A stretch of 64,000 nucleotides of DNA from Roseiarcus sp963751165 (GCA_963751165.1 CAVVTP010000011.1:62001-126000); one strand, 5' to 3'. Shown: positions 18,454 to 27,818, counted from the first letter of the stretch. Made by a program: numbers and translations. Notes: a model not told the origin generated them from the sequence alone.

Positions 18454-19975
18454 TCACATCGTCGCGCCGATCTGCCAGGGCGTGAACTCGGCTTCGCCAT
18501 ATCCGAGCTGTTCGGATTTGGTGCGAGCGCCCGACGCCACCGCCAGAACCATGTCGAATATCTCCTTGCCCTTGTCCTCGATCGAAACCCCGTCGAGCAC
18601 GTCGCCGCAATTGATGTCCATATCGTCGACCATCCTGCGATACATTTGGGTGTTGGTCGCGAGTTTTACTGACGGCGTAGGCTTGCACCCGTAGGCGGAG
18701 CCGCGCCCCGTCGTGAACGCCAGAACGTTGGCGCCGCCGGCGACCTGCCCTGTCACAGACACCGGATCATACCCCGGCGTGTCCATGAACACGAACCCCC
18801 TCGAGACGACCGGCTCGGCGTATTTGTAGACCGCGTTCAGCGGCGTCGTGCCGCCCTTGGCGGCCGCTCCGAGCGATTTCTCCAAGATCGTCGTCAAGCC
18901 GCCCGCCTTGTTCCCGGGCGAAGGATTGTTGTTCATCTCGCCTCCGTTGCGGGCGCAGTAGTCCTCCCACCAGCGAATTCGTTCGACCAGCTGACGCCCC
19001 ACTTCAGGGGTGGCCGCGCGACGGGTCAGAAGGTGCTCGGCGCCATAAATCTCGGGCGTTTCGGAGAGAATGGCGGCGCCGCCGTTACGGACGAGAATAT
19101 CCGCCGCCGCGCCCAGCGCCGGATTGGCGGTTATGCCTGAATAGCCATCCGATCCCCCGCATTGGAGCGCAAGCGTAAGCGCGCTGGCCGGCGCAGGCTC
19201 GCGGCGCGCTCGATCGAGCACCGGCAACATCGCGCGGAGCCGTTCCATCCCGGCCTCGATCGTCTTTCGTGTTCCGCCGGTCGCCTGGATCGTCAGGCTC
19301 TGAAAATCGTCGCCGTCGACGAGACCGTATTCCTCCTTCATCCGACCGATCTGAAACACTTCGCAGCCGAGCCCGACCATCAGCGTCGCGCCGACGTTGG
19401 GATTGGCGGCGTAGCCCCACTCGGTGCGCATCAGCGCCTCGAAACCCTCCCCTTTGGACGCCATGCCGCAACCGGTGCCGTGCACCAGCGCAATGACGCC
19501 GTCGACGTTGGGAAAGTCGGCCAGCATCTCCCGAACGCTCGACCTCCCGCGCGATGAGACGCGCGGTCGTGGCGGAACAATTCACCGAAGTCAGGATAGC
19601 CAGGTAATTGCGCGTGCCGACTTTACCGTTCGCCCGGTGGAACCCCAGGAAAGTGGGTTGGTCTTCGACCGCCGCGATACGCTCGGTGCGAGCATCCTCG
19701 CCGAAGTGATAGTCGCGGGCGAACTCCTTGACGGCGCAATTGTGCTCATGAACCCACTCGCCCGCGGCGATCGGCCGCGAGGCGAAGCCGATGATTTGTC
19801 CGAATTTCCGGATCGGCGCGTCCGATTGAATCGGAGAGGCGGCCATCTTGTGGCCCCTCGGGATCCGCTCCCGGGCCACGAGTCCGGGTAAGGGAATCGC
19901 CCCAGCCGGGAATTCGTCAACCGCGATGACCACATTATCGGAAGCGTTGAGACGCAAGGCGCGAGGCGTTGTCAT
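18454..19975 (-). CDS. UxaA-family (altronate/galactarate-type) dehydratase (frame broken by one extra base)
   Basis: An iron-dependent sugar-acid dehydratase of the UxaA/GarD family. The N-terminal SAF-like domain covers about residues 1-90 (LNASDNVVIAVDEFPAGA). The catalytic part has VGTRNYLAILTSVNCSA, then after a frame change VHGTGCGMASKGEG, QCGGSDGYSGITANPA and GFVFMDTPGYDPVSVTGQ. The break is near 19529-19536; correcting one base gives 506 residues, the usual family length. It sits 30 bases after the GntR gene on the same strand. A 2-keto-3-deoxy acid product would fit the FAH enzyme and aldehyde dehydrogenase encoded divergently. The exact sugar acid is unknown. Confidence 0.85.
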
Positions 19976-20005
19976 GGTTCTCTTTCTCGATTGATCGTGT
20001 TCGGG

Positions 20006-20707
20006 TTACGGCGAGAACATTTCCGGTCGCTGGCGCGCAACCTTCTCCAGGAGATCCCCGGTCACGCCGAGGTGACGCTTCATTGCTTCGCGCGCCGTCG
20101 GGGCGTCGGCACGCTCGACCGCCGCAACGATCGCTTCGTGTTCACGAAGCACTTCACGGATTCGCCCCGGCGGCGACATCAGCAGGCGTCGCACCCGCTC
20201 GAGATGAACCCTGAAGCTGTCGAGGACTTCGCTCGCCCTGGCCATTCCCAGGCGCGCGGCCAAAATCTGGTGGAAGGCGACGTCGGTCGCGTAAAACGCA
20301 GCTCGATCATCCGCTTCCACCGCGTATTTCGCCTCCCTCAAATTCGCCGCGAGCGCGTCCTTGTCGGAACGGCTCATTCGGCGCGCCGCTTCCGCCGCGA
20401 TCTCGCCCTCCAGCGCGCTGCGGATGAACAGGCGTTCCCGCACATCATTGATCGAAATCCGGGAAACGAACGACCCATGCTGGGGCGCCACATCAACAAG
20501 CCGGTCGTAGGCGAGCCGACTTACCGCCGCCGAGACCGGAAAGCGCGAGACTCCGAGCTTCGCGCAGATCATGGTCTTGTCGATCAGGCACCCAGGCTCG
20601 AGCGCGCTGGTCAAAATCGCCTCTTTCAATACGCCGTAGACGACGTCCGCCTTTGAATGGGCGCCCTTCGCCACAGTTCCGCCCGTCTCATTGGGGAGCG
20701 TCGACAA
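20006..20707 (-). CDS. GntR-family transcriptional regulator, FCD type
   Basis: A 233-residue regulator. The N-terminal winged helix (about residues 18-85, with CAKLGVSRFPVSAAVSRL as recognition region) is followed by an all-helical FCD ligand domain (about 95-215) carrying the metal-binding pattern DVAFHQILA, REHEAIVAAVE and MKRHLG. Such regulators sense sugar acids or organic acids and usually repress. It is transcribed with the UxaA-type dehydratase and divergently from the FAH/aldehyde-dehydrogenase/kinase genes. A perfect palindrome lies in the 80-base divergent gap, the obvious operator candidate. Confidence 0.92.
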   Translation of the reverse strand: MSTLPNETGGTVAKGAHSKADVVYGVLKEAILTSALEPGCLIDKTMICAKLGVSRFPVSAAVSRLAYDRLVDVAPQHGSFVSRISINDVRERLFIRSALEGEIAAEAARRMSRSDKDALAANLREAKYAVEADDRAAFYATDVAFHQILAARLGMARASEVLDSFRVHLERVRRLLMSPPGRIREVLREHEAIVAAVERADAPTAREAMKRHLGVTGDLLEKVARQRPEMFSP

Positions 20708-20719
20708 CGCCCTTCCCGG

Positions 20720-20731
20720 CTAACATGTTAG
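20720..20731. promoter_or_regulatory. Putative GntR operator, perfect 12-bp palindrome
   Basis: CTAACATGTTAG lies between the divergent gntR and FAH genes, 12 bases before the gntR start. It is the only perfect palindrome in the gap and has the AT-rich symmetric form typical of GntR sites. Binding is inferred from position. Confidence 0.6.
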
Positions 20732-20787
20732 AGGCTAGAGAGGCGTTGAGGCGCCGTCAATGCTGTTGGCTTTGCCCGGGAGAAAAC

Positions 20788-21966
20788 ATGGCTCAGCTCG
20801 CGTTGTCTGAGGGGTTGACGCTGCCCGACGACGGGTTCGCCGGCGCCTTGGCCGGACGAGTTTGGCGCCCGGACGTCGAAGGGCCCTCCGTCGTCTCGGT
20901 TAGGCCCGACGGGGTTTTCGACGTAACCGCCGACTTCCCGACAATGCGCGATCTCTGCGAGCAGCCATCTCCCGCCGAGGCGCTCCGCGGCGTTGGGGGC
21001 GCGCGCATCGGAACGGTGTCCGAAATCCTTGCTGAGGCCCCGAGGGAGAAGCGATCGGGAGGGCGGCCATTCCTGCTGGCTCCGGTCGACCTCCAGGCGA
21101 TCAAGGCGGCGGGCGTCACCTTCGCGCGGTCGCTGCTGGAGCGCGTCGTCGAAGAGCGAGCCCGGGGAAATCCCGACCGCGCTCACAGCATACGCGAAGC
21201 AATCGCCGCCGCGCTCGGCGAAGAGCTTCACGGATTCAAACCGGGCTCTCCAGCTGCGATGCGGCTGAAAGGAGCGCTCATGGAGGCTGGCGCCTGGTCG
21301 CAATATCTCGAAGTCGGCATCGGCCCGGACGCAGAAATCTTCACAAAAGGGCAACCGATGTCTGCGGTCGGCTGCGGCGACGACGCCGGCTTCCACAGCG
21401 ACTCGCACTGGAACAACCCGGAGCCGGAAGTTGCGCTTTGCGTCGCGTCCACCGGTCGCATTATTGCCGCAACGCTCGCCAACGACGTCAACCTGCGCGA
21501 TTTCGAGGGGCGCTCGGCGCTCCTGTTGGGCAAAGCGAAGGATCAAAACGCGAGTTGCGCGATCGGCCCGTTCCTTCGCTTTTTCGATGCGACCTTCACG
21601 CTCGACGACGTCCGGAAGGCGACGATTTCGGTGAGAGTGGAAGGCGAGGACGGGTTTCTCCTCGAAGACCGCTCGTCGATGGCGGAGATAAGCCGCGACC
21701 CCGTCGATCTCGCCGCGCAGACGCTCGGCCCGAGCCACGCATATCCCGACGGGCTCGTGCTCCTGCTTGGCACGATGTTCGCCCCGGTCGCAGACCGCGG
21801 GGAACCAGGAATGGGCTTCACCCATAAACGAAACGACATCGTCACCATCGGAACCGAAAAGCTTGGTCAGCTCGTGAACCGAATGAGACCTTGCGAGGAA
21901 TGCGAGCGGTGGACGTTCGGGACCGGCGCGCTGATGCGCAATCTTGCCCGGCGGGGGTTGATTTGA
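20788..21966 (+). CDS. Fumarylacetoacetate hydrolase (FAH) family protein, 2-keto-3-deoxy-acid dehydratase type
   Basis: A 392-residue member of the long FAH subgroup that includes Caulobacter XylX, the 2-keto-3-deoxy-xylonate dehydratase. The C-terminal FAH fold has the acidic metal ligands in the region NNPEPEVALCV and in ATLANDVNLRDFEGRSALL. The ATG at 20788 follows GGGAGA. An upstream in-frame start would overlap the gntR gene. The aldehyde dehydrogenase follows after 44 bases. Together they could convert a 2-keto-3-deoxy-pentonate to ketoglutarate semialdehyde and then to 2-oxoglutarate. This pathway is inferred from context. Confidence 0.85.
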   Translation: MAQLALSEGLTLPDDGFAGALAGRVWRPDVEGPSVVSVRPDGVFDVTADFPTMRDLCEQPSPAEALRGVGGARIGTVSEILAEAPREKRSGGRPFLLAPVDLQAIKAAGVTFARSLLERVVEERARGNPDRAHSIREAIAAALGEELHGFKPGSPAAMRLKGALMEAGAWSQYLEVGIGPDAEIFTKGQPMSAVGCGDDAGFHSDSHWNNPEPEVALCVASTGRIIAATLANDVNLRDFEGRSALLLGKAKDQNASCAIGPFLRFFDATFTLDDVRKATISVRVEGEDGFLLEDRSSMAEISRDPVDLAAQTLGPSHAYPDGLVLLLGTMFAPVADRGEPGMGFTHKRNDIVTIGTEKLGQLVNRMRPCEECERWTFGTGALMRNLARRGLI

Positions 21967-22010
21967 TGGCGTCCAGCGGACAAATGTCGCCACAGAAATC
22001 AGGATGAATC

Positions 22011-23450
22011 ATGACGGCCCTGCACAAGAACCTCATCGCTGGCGAGTGGGTCGAAGGCGTCGGCGTCTCAAGGAACGTCAATCCCTCGGACACGAACGAC
22101 ATCGTCGGCGAATATGCGCAAGGCGACGCCGATCAGACCGCGGCTGCGATAGGGGCCGCCCATGCGGCGTTTCCCGCTTGGGCGCGCACGACCCCGCAGG
22201 AGCGACACGATATTCTGTTGCGCGCTTCCGCGGAAATCCTCGCCAGGCGGGACGAACTCGGACGTCTCCTCGCCCGCGAAGAGGGCAAGACGCTGCCCGA
22301 GGCGTTGGGAGAGGTTGCGCGGGCCGGCCAGATTTTCGATTTCTTCGCAGGCGAGGCGCTGAGAATCCCCGGCGAAAAGTTCGCTTCGGTGCGCCCAAAT
22401 ATCGACATTGAGGCGACGCGCGAGCCTGTCGGGGTGATCGGGATCATCTCGCCCTGGAATTTTCCGATCGCGATCCCGGCGTGGAAGATCGCGCCGGCGC
22501 TGGCCTACGGCAACACGGTCGTGTTCAAGCCGGCCGACCTTGTGCCCGGCTCGGCCCACGCTCTTGCCGAGATCCTCGTTCGCGCGGGCATCCCAGAAGG
22601 CGTTTTCAACCTCGTGATGGGGCGCGGCTCGATCGTCGGTCAGGCGATCCTCGACCACAAACGAGTCGACGCCGTCAGTTTCACGGGCTCGGTCGCGACG
22701 GGTCGGCGGGTCGCTGCCGCCTGCGCCGGCGCGATGCGGAAGTTCCAGCTTGAAATGGGAGGCAAGAACCCGATCGTCGTGCTGGCCGACGCCGATCTGC
22801 CGAATGCGGTCGAGTGTGCGGTGAACGGGGCCTATTTCTCGACCGGGCAGCGCTGCACGGCCTCATCGCGCATGATCGTCGAGGAGCCGGTGTACGCTCG
22901 TTTTACGGGTCTCCTCACCGAGCGCATCCAGACGCTCGTTGTCGATGACGCGCTGAAGGCGGGCGTCGACATCGGGCCGGTGGTCGACCAAGGGCAGCTT
23001 GATCAGGATCTCTCCTATATCGAGATCGGACGGGAAGAGGGCGCGAGGCTCGCTCTCGGCGGGGAGCGGCTCAACCGCGCGACGCCCGGCTTCTACATGG
23101 CTCCGGCCCTTTTCGTCGACGCTGACAACTCCATGCGCATATCTCGCGAAGAGATCTTCGGCCCTGTTGCAACTTTGATCCCGGCGCGCGATTACGAGCA
23201 CGCTCTTGCGATAGCCAACGACACCGACTTCGGCCTGTGCGCCGGCATTTGCACCACGAGCCTCAAGCGGGCGTCGCATTTCAAGCGCAACTCCGAAGCC
23301 GGCATGGTCATGGTCAACCTGCCGACCGCCGGCGTCGATTACCACGCCCCGTTTGGCGGGCGCAAAGGCTCTAGCCTCGGCGCGCGCGAGCAGGGACGCT
23401 ACGCGGCGGAGTTCTATACGACCGTTAAAACGGCTTACACGCTGGCGTAA
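22011..23450 (+). CDS. Aldehyde dehydrogenase, 2-oxoglutarate-semialdehyde type
   Basis: A 479-residue NAD(P)-dependent aldehyde dehydrogenase. Conserved features are IISPWNFPIAIPAWK and FKPAD (cofactor), FTGSVATGRR, the general-base Glu in LEMGGKNP and the catalytic Cys in GQRCTASSR. The C-terminal PTAGVDYHAPFGGRKGSS pattern is typical of 2,5-dioxovalerate (alpha-ketoglutarate semialdehyde) dehydrogenases. Placed between a FAH-type dehydratase and a sugar kinase under a GntR regulator, it probably performs the last step of a non-phosphorylative sugar-acid route. Confidence 0.92.
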   Translation: MTALHKNLIAGEWVEGVGVSRNVNPSDTNDIVGEYAQGDADQTAAAIGAAHAAFPAWARTTPQERHDILLRASAEILARRDELGRLLAREEGKTLPEALGEVARAGQIFDFFAGEALRIPGEKFASVRPNIDIEATREPVGVIGIISPWNFPIAIPAWKIAPALAYGNTVVFKPADLVPGSAHALAEILVRAGIPEGVFNLVMGRGSIVGQAILDHKRVDAVSFTGSVATGRRVAAACAGAMRKFQLEMGGKNPIVVLADADLPNAVECAVNGAYFSTGQRCTASSRMIVEEPVYARFTGLLTERIQTLVVDDALKAGVDIGPVVDQGQLDQDLSYIEIGREEGARLALGGERLNRATPGFYMAPALFVDADNSMRISREEIFGPVATLIPARDYEHALAIANDTDFGLCAGICTTSLKRASHFKRNSEAGMVMVNLPTAGVDYHAPFGGRKGSSLGAREQGRYAAEFYTTVKTAYTLA

Positions 23451-23468
23451 GACCGGCATCTGGGGGCA

Positions 23469-24410
23469 ATGCAAGACATGATCCTGATTTCCGGCGAGGC
23501 GCTGATTGACCTCATTCCGGACCCAGTCAAGCAGAACGGCTACGACGCGGTGCTGGGCGGTTCGCCTTATAACGTCGCGATCGGCCTCGCCCGGCTCGGC
23601 TCGCAAACTGCATTCGTGTCCCGCATTTCAGAGGACGGCAACGGCGAAGCCCTGGCGGCCGGCCTCGCCGGCAACGGCGTCGATCTTGCCTATGTCCTGC
23701 GCGACAAGAGGCCGACCACGCTGGCCTTCGTCATGCGCGGAACGGCAAAAACCGGCTCGCGCTACTCGTTCTATCTCGATGCGACCTCCTTCGACGGACC
23801 GTGGCCGTTTCCGGCGACCTGGCCGAAAGACGCGGCTCACCTGCATGTGGGCTCGATTTCGGCGGTCGACCCGCGGCATGGCGAGCGCGTCCTTGAGGCC
23901 CTGAAGGCGGCGCGCCCGCACGCGACCGTGAGCTATGATCCCAACATCCGACCCTTGGTGACTCCGGATCGAGCGTCCGTCTCAGCGCTCGTCGAACGGC
24001 AGGCCTCGCTCGCCAATGTGGTCAAGGCGAGCGAGGAAGACCTGCAATGGCTCTACCCCGGCCGCCCCGTGGAGGAGGGCCTCGCCGCCTGGGCCGCGAT
24101 GGGTCCCCGCTTTTGCGTCGCCACTCTGGGTGAACGCGGGGCGCTCGCCGTCCTCGACACGGAGCGGATCGAGGTCGCCGCTCCGCCCGTCGAGGTCGCC
24201 GATACGGTCGGCGCCGGCGACAGTTTCATGTCCGCCCTGCTTTCTGCGATGGATCATGATTCTGCGCTCGGCGCCCAGGCGGGAGCGCCGAACCGCGCCG
24301 CTGTCGAGCGATGGCTCAGGTTCGCCGCGACCGCCTCGGCGATCACTTGCACCCGAAAGGGATCGGATCCGCCAACCCGGGCGGAAGTCGAGCTGGCCCT
24401 CCGACCCTAG
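23469..24410 (+). CDS. PfkB-family carbohydrate kinase
   Basis: A 313-residue ribokinase-fold enzyme. Signature 1 lies in GGSPYNVAIGLARLG, and signature 2 with the catalytic Asp is DTVGAGDSFMSALL. Family members phosphorylate fructose, 2-keto-3-deoxygluconate and other sugars; the sequence alone does not decide which, although the N-terminal ISGEALIDLIP resembles fructokinases. It starts 18 bases after the aldehyde dehydrogenase stop and probably completes this operon. If the UxaA enzyme makes 2-keto-3-deoxygluconate, this could be the corresponding kinase. Confidence 0.88.
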   Translation: MQDMILISGEALIDLIPDPVKQNGYDAVLGGSPYNVAIGLARLGSQTAFVSRISEDGNGEALAAGLAGNGVDLAYVLRDKRPTTLAFVMRGTAKTGSRYSFYLDATSFDGPWPFPATWPKDAAHLHVGSISAVDPRHGERVLEALKAARPHATVSYDPNIRPLVTPDRASVSALVERQASLANVVKASEEDLQWLYPGRPVEEGLAAWAAMGPRFCVATLGERGALAVLDTERIEVAAPPVEVADTVGAGDSFMSALLSAMDHDSALGAQAGAPNRAAVERWLRFAATASAITCTRKGSDPPTRAEVELALRP

Positions 24411-24854
24411 GGTTTGATCCTTCGGAATCGCCGGAACCGTTGGAGTTCCCTTGGCGCGGCCAATTCCCTGGTAGCAGGGAAAAATACAGGGAACTGCTCG
24501 CATTTGGGCCGATTTTCGGAAAATCTGTCCAAAAACACCCAATGATTCTAATTGTTTCCAGCAAAATTCCCTACACCGCCGAGCAGGGAATTTTTTCGGC
24601 GGAGCAGGGAATTCAAATTCCCTGCTCCGCCGAAAGCAGGGATATCTCGCGCCCACGGCGTCAGCCGCGCGGCCATCCCAGGCTCGAATCCGTACCCAAT
24701 GGAACCGTCGGAGTTTCCCTCGAGAAGGGAGCCGGAACGTTGGTGGGAGAACGCTCGAGAGCTCCCGCGCTTGGACTTTATGCGAACGCGGCGAGCGTTG
24801 CGGGGGCCGCGCGACCGGTCTAAAACGCTGCCGACACAAGCAGGACAATGTCTC
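24411..24854. repeat. Palindromic CAGGGAATT repeat element between pfkB and sdhC
   Basis: This 444-base gap contains many copies of a CAGGGAA/TTCCCTG unit in both orientations. Its core at about 24596-24635 is a near-perfect inverted repeat, about 19 bases per arm around a two-base centre, built from TTCGGCGGAGCAGGGAATT and its complement. A partial copy precedes it at about 24570-24591. The stretch 24495-24570 is markedly AT-richer than the neighbouring genes. No protein is encoded. Similar non-coding sequence occurs in other Rhizobiales as I recall, but I could not search. It could also carry the sdhC promoter near its right end. Confidence 0.7.
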
Positions 24855-25265
24855 ATGGCAACGACTGAAGCCGCTGCGGTCAGACGCCGTCCGCGGCCGC
24901 TTTCGCCGCATCTCGGCATCTACAAGCTCACGATGACGATGGCGATGTCGATCGCCCATCGCATCACCGGCGCAGGGCTTTATGTCGGCGTGTTGCTACT
25001 CGCCTGGTTTCTGATCGCGGCTTCGACGGACGCCGCCGCCTTCGGCGTCTTCTCGGCCTTCATCAATTCGATCATCGGCCGGCTCGTTCTGTTCGGCTTC
25101 ACCTGGGCGCTGTTCCACCACCTCATCGGCGGAATATGGCACTTCCTGTGGGACGCCGGCTACGGCATGGATGCGCCGATGCGCGATCAGCTGGCTTGGG
25201 CGACCCTCATCGGCGGCTTTGTTCTGACGATCGTCGTTTGGGCGATCGGCTACGCGGTGAGGTAG
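24855..25265 (+). CDS. sdhC: Succinate dehydrogenase cytochrome b556 subunit
   Basis: A 136-residue membrane anchor of complex II with three helices. RPRPLSPHLGIYKLTM at the N-terminus and SIAHRITGAGLYVG are the family signatures; the haem-ligand His lies in WALFHHLIGGIWHFLWD. It binds haem b together with SdhD and forms part of the quinone site. Start ATG 24855 has GGACAATGTC upstream, a weak ribosome site. The gene begins the sdhCDAB operon just downstream of the palindromic repeat element. Confidence 0.95.
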   Translation: MATTEAAAVRRRPRPLSPHLGIYKLTMTMAMSIAHRITGAGLYVGVLLLAWFLIAASTDAAAFGVFSAFINSIIGRLVLFGFTWALFHHLIGGIWHFLWDAGYGMDAPMRDQLAWATLIGGFVLTIVVWAIGYAVR

Positions 25266-25273
25266 GGTTCGTC

Positions 25274-25663
25274 ATGGCCAACGACTCGAACGGTTTGCGA
25301 ACGCCCCTGGGGCAGGTGCGCTTTCTCGGCGCCGCGCACAACGGAACGGGCGAAGCGTGGCTCATACACGTGACCTCGCTCGCGCTGATCCCACTCACTC
25401 TCTATTTCGTCTGGCTTGTGCTCGATCTCCTGCACATGGACTATAACGGCGTCAGAGCAGAGCTGGGCCGGCCCATTCCGGCGATCCTGCTGCTGGCGTT
25501 CATCTTGTCGGGGATCGTGCACATGGAGTTGGGCACGCGTTCGATCATCGTCGACTACCTTCACGGCCGCAGCCGGCCCTGGGCGCTCGCCGCCAACACC
25601 TGCTTCTGCGCGCTGCTGGCGCTTGCCTGCGTCTACGCCGCACTACGCGTCAGCTTCACCTGA
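25274..25663 (+). CDS. sdhD: Succinate dehydrogenase hydrophobic membrane anchor subunit
   Basis: A 129-residue protein with three membrane helices. RTPLGQVRFLGAAHNGTGEAW is the alphaproteobacterial SdhD N-terminal pattern, shown here in part only; HMELGTRSIIVDYLHG between helices 2 and 3 carries the haem-side His and the quinone-site Asp-Tyr. The start codon lies eight bases after the sdhC stop. It pairs with SdhC to anchor the flavoprotein and iron-sulphur subunits on the cytoplasmic side. Confidence 0.93.
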   Translation: MANDSNGLRTPLGQVRFLGAAHNGTGEAWLIHVTSLALIPLTLYFVWLVLDLLHMDYNGVRAELGRPIPAILLLAFILSGIVHMELGTRSIIVDYLHGRSRPWALAANTCFCALLALACVYAALRVSFT

Positions 25664-25685
25664 GACGTTTCGAGACGGAACCGCG

Positions 25686-27521
25686 ATGGCCATGAACGCC
25701 TCCCCTGCTCAAGGCTCACCGGCGCTCGGCGGCAAGGCCTATCCGATCACCGACCACACCTTCGACGTTCTCGTCGTCGGAGCGGGCGGGGCCGGCCTGC
25801 GCGCGAGCGTCGGCTGCGCCCAGGCCGGGCTCAAGACGGCGTGCATCTCCAAGGTGTTCCCCACCCGCTCGCACACGGTCGCAGCGCAGGGCGGCATCTC
25901 CGCTTCGCTCGGCAATATGGGACCGGACGACTGGCGCTGGCACATGTACGACACCGTCAAGGGCTCCGACTGGCTGGGGGATCAGGACGCGATCGAGTAC
26001 CTCTGCCGGAACGCGCCGGCCGCGGTCTACGAGCTCGACCACTGGGGCGTGCCGTTCTCCCGCACCGAGGCGGGCAAGATCTACCAGCGCCCGTTCGGCG
26101 GCATGACGACCGATTTCGGTAAGGGAATCGCGCAGCGCACCTGCGCCGCCGCCGACCGCACCGGCCATGCGATGCTGCATACGCTGTACGGGCAGGCCTT
26201 GAAGGCGCGATGCGAATTCTTCATCGAATACTTCGCCATCGACCTCATCCGCGATTCGGAAGGGGCGGTGAGAGGAGTCGTTTGCCTCAAGCTGGACGAC
26301 GGCACGATCCACCGCTTCCGCGCCCAGACCACGATCCTCGCCACCGGCGGCTATGGGCGGGCCTATTTCTCGTGCACCTCGGCGCACACCTGCACCGGCG
26401 ACGGCAACGCCATGGTGCTGCGCGCGGGTCTGCCGTTGCAGGACATGGAGTTCGTCCAGTTCCACCCGACCGGCATCTACGGCGCGGGTTGCCTGATCAC
26501 CGAGGGCGCGCGCGGCGAGGGCGGATATCTCGTCAATTCCGCAGGCGAGCGCTTCATGGAGCGCTACGCCCCCTCTGCCAAGGACCTCGCCTCGCGCGAC
26601 GTCGTCAGCCGCTCGATGACCATCGAGATTCGTGAAGGGCGCGGCGTCGGCAAGAACAAGGACCACATCTTTTTGCACCTCGATCATCTCGATCCGAAGG
26701 TGCTGCACGAGCGCCTGCCCGGCATTTCCGACAGCGCGCGCATCTTCGCCGGCGTCGACGTGACCAAGGAGCCGATCCCGGTGCTGCCGACCGTCCACTA
26801 CAACATGGGCGGCATACCGACGAACTATCACGGCGAGGTGCTGACCAAGGTCGGCGGCGATCCGGACACGGTCGTCCCTGGTCTCATGGCGCTCGGCGAG
26901 GCGGCCTGCGTGTCGGTGCACGGGGCGAACCGCCTGGGCTCGAATTCGCTGATCGATCTCGTCGTCTTCGGCCGGGCCGCGGCCTTTCGCGCTGCGGAAA
27001 AGCTTAAGGCCGGAGACTCCCAGGCGGATCTCCCCGGGGACAGCGCCGAGTTCGCCCTCTCCCGCCTCGATCGGTTTCGCCACGCCAACGGCAAGACGCC
27101 GACGGCGATGCTCCGCCTCGCCATGCAGCAGGTTATGCAGGCCGACTGCGCGGTCTTCCGCACCGGCGAAACACTCGCGGAGGGCACGGAGAAGATCCAT
27201 GCCGCCTGGCGAGCGGGAGCCGACATCGGGGTGACCGACCGGTCGCTCATCTGGAACTCCGACCTCATCGAGACGCTCGAATACGACAACCTGATCGTTC
27301 AGGCGGTCGTCACGATGGAGGGCGCGGGCAACCGGCTCGAGAGCCGCGGCGCCCACGCGCGCGAAGATTATCCCAAGCGCGACGACGTCAACTGGATGAA
27401 GCACACGCTGGCATGGATCGATTCGAACAAGTTCGCGGTCTCGATCGACTACCGGCCGGTGCACGCCTACACGATGAGCAACGACATCGCCTACATCGAG
27501 CCGAAGGCTCGGGTGTATTGA
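25686..27521 (+). CDS. sdhA: Succinate dehydrogenase flavoprotein subunit
   Basis: A 611-residue catalytic subunit oxidising succinate to fumarate. FAD-binding VVGAGGAGLRASV, the His for covalent FAD in SHTVAAQGG, substrate-site regions FHPTG and TVHYNMGGI, and the C-terminal Arg-His region are all present. ATG 25686 is used; a second in-frame ATG lies six bases on. The next operon gene should be sdhB, but about 555 bases containing an antitoxin and a truncated PIN toxin intervene. The SdhA reading frame is intact and ends normally in RPVHAYTMSNDIAYIEPKAR. Confidence 0.97.
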   Translation: MAMNASPAQGSPALGGKAYPITDHTFDVLVVGAGGAGLRASVGCAQAGLKTACISKVFPTRSHTVAAQGGISASLGNMGPDDWRWHMYDTVKGSDWLGDQDAIEYLCRNAPAAVYELDHWGVPFSRTEAGKIYQRPFGGMTTDFGKGIAQRTCAAADRTGHAMLHTLYGQALKARCEFFIEYFAIDLIRDSEGAVRGVVCLKLDDGTIHRFRAQTTILATGGYGRAYFSCTSAHTCTGDGNAMVLRAGLPLQDMEFVQFHPTGIYGAGCLITEGARGEGGYLVNSAGERFMERYAPSAKDLASRDVVSRSMTIEIREGRGVGKNKDHIFLHLDHLDPKVLHERLPGISDSARIFAGVDVTKEPIPVLPTVHYNMGGIPTNYHGEVLTKVGGDPDTVVPGLMALGEAACVSVHGANRLGSNSLIDLVVFGRAAAFRAAEKLKAGDSQADLPGDSAEFALSRLDRFRHANGKTPTAMLRLAMQQVMQADCAVFRTGETLAEGTEKIHAAWRAGADIGVTDRSLIWNSDLIETLEYDNLIVQAVVTMEGAGNRLESRGAHAREDYPKRDDVNWMKHTLAWIDSNKFAVSIDYRPVHAYTMSNDIAYIEPKARVY

Positions 27522-27578
27522 CGCCCGAAATTCGGTTAGGCGAGATGGGCTGCAATTCGGTAGATTTGAGAGGTTTGA

Positions 27579-27818
27579 GTGAACGCAATTACCCTTCAAA
27601 AACTCAGCGAACGCGCGTTTGCGATTCTCGCTGAGCGCGCGCGCGCTCATCGCCAATCCATAGAAGACGAGGCCACCGCGATCCTTGAGCAGGCCGCGGG
27701 CGCTCCGCCGAGTCGCAATTGGCGTTTGGAAAGCGCAGACCGCATCGCGGCGATGACTCCAAAGGGCGTCAAGCAAACCGACAGCACGGCGCTCATTCGA
27801 GAGGATCGCGATCGGTGA
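27579..27818 (+). CDS. Ribbon-helix-helix antitoxin, FitA/VapB type
   Basis: A 79-residue small protein. The N-terminal ITLQKLSERAFAILAERAR followed by SIEDEATAILEQA matches the ribbon-helix-helix of FitA-like antitoxins that bind DNA and a PIN toxin. It starts with GTG at 27579 preceded by GAGAGG. Its TGA overlaps the GTG start of the toxin gene, the usual coupling in vapBC operons. The C-terminal tail (ALIREDRDR) would contact the toxin. Its location between sdhA and sdhB is unusual. Confidence 0.8.
   Translation: MNAITLQKLSERAFAILAERARAHRQSIEDEATAILEQAAGAPPSRNWRLESADRIAAMTPKGVKQTDSTALIREDRDR

Noticed and set aside
24411..24854. CRISPR array
   Set aside because: The repeats at 24.45-24.65 kb are irregularly spaced, occur in both orientations, and have no uniform spacers. 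They form palindromes rather than an array.
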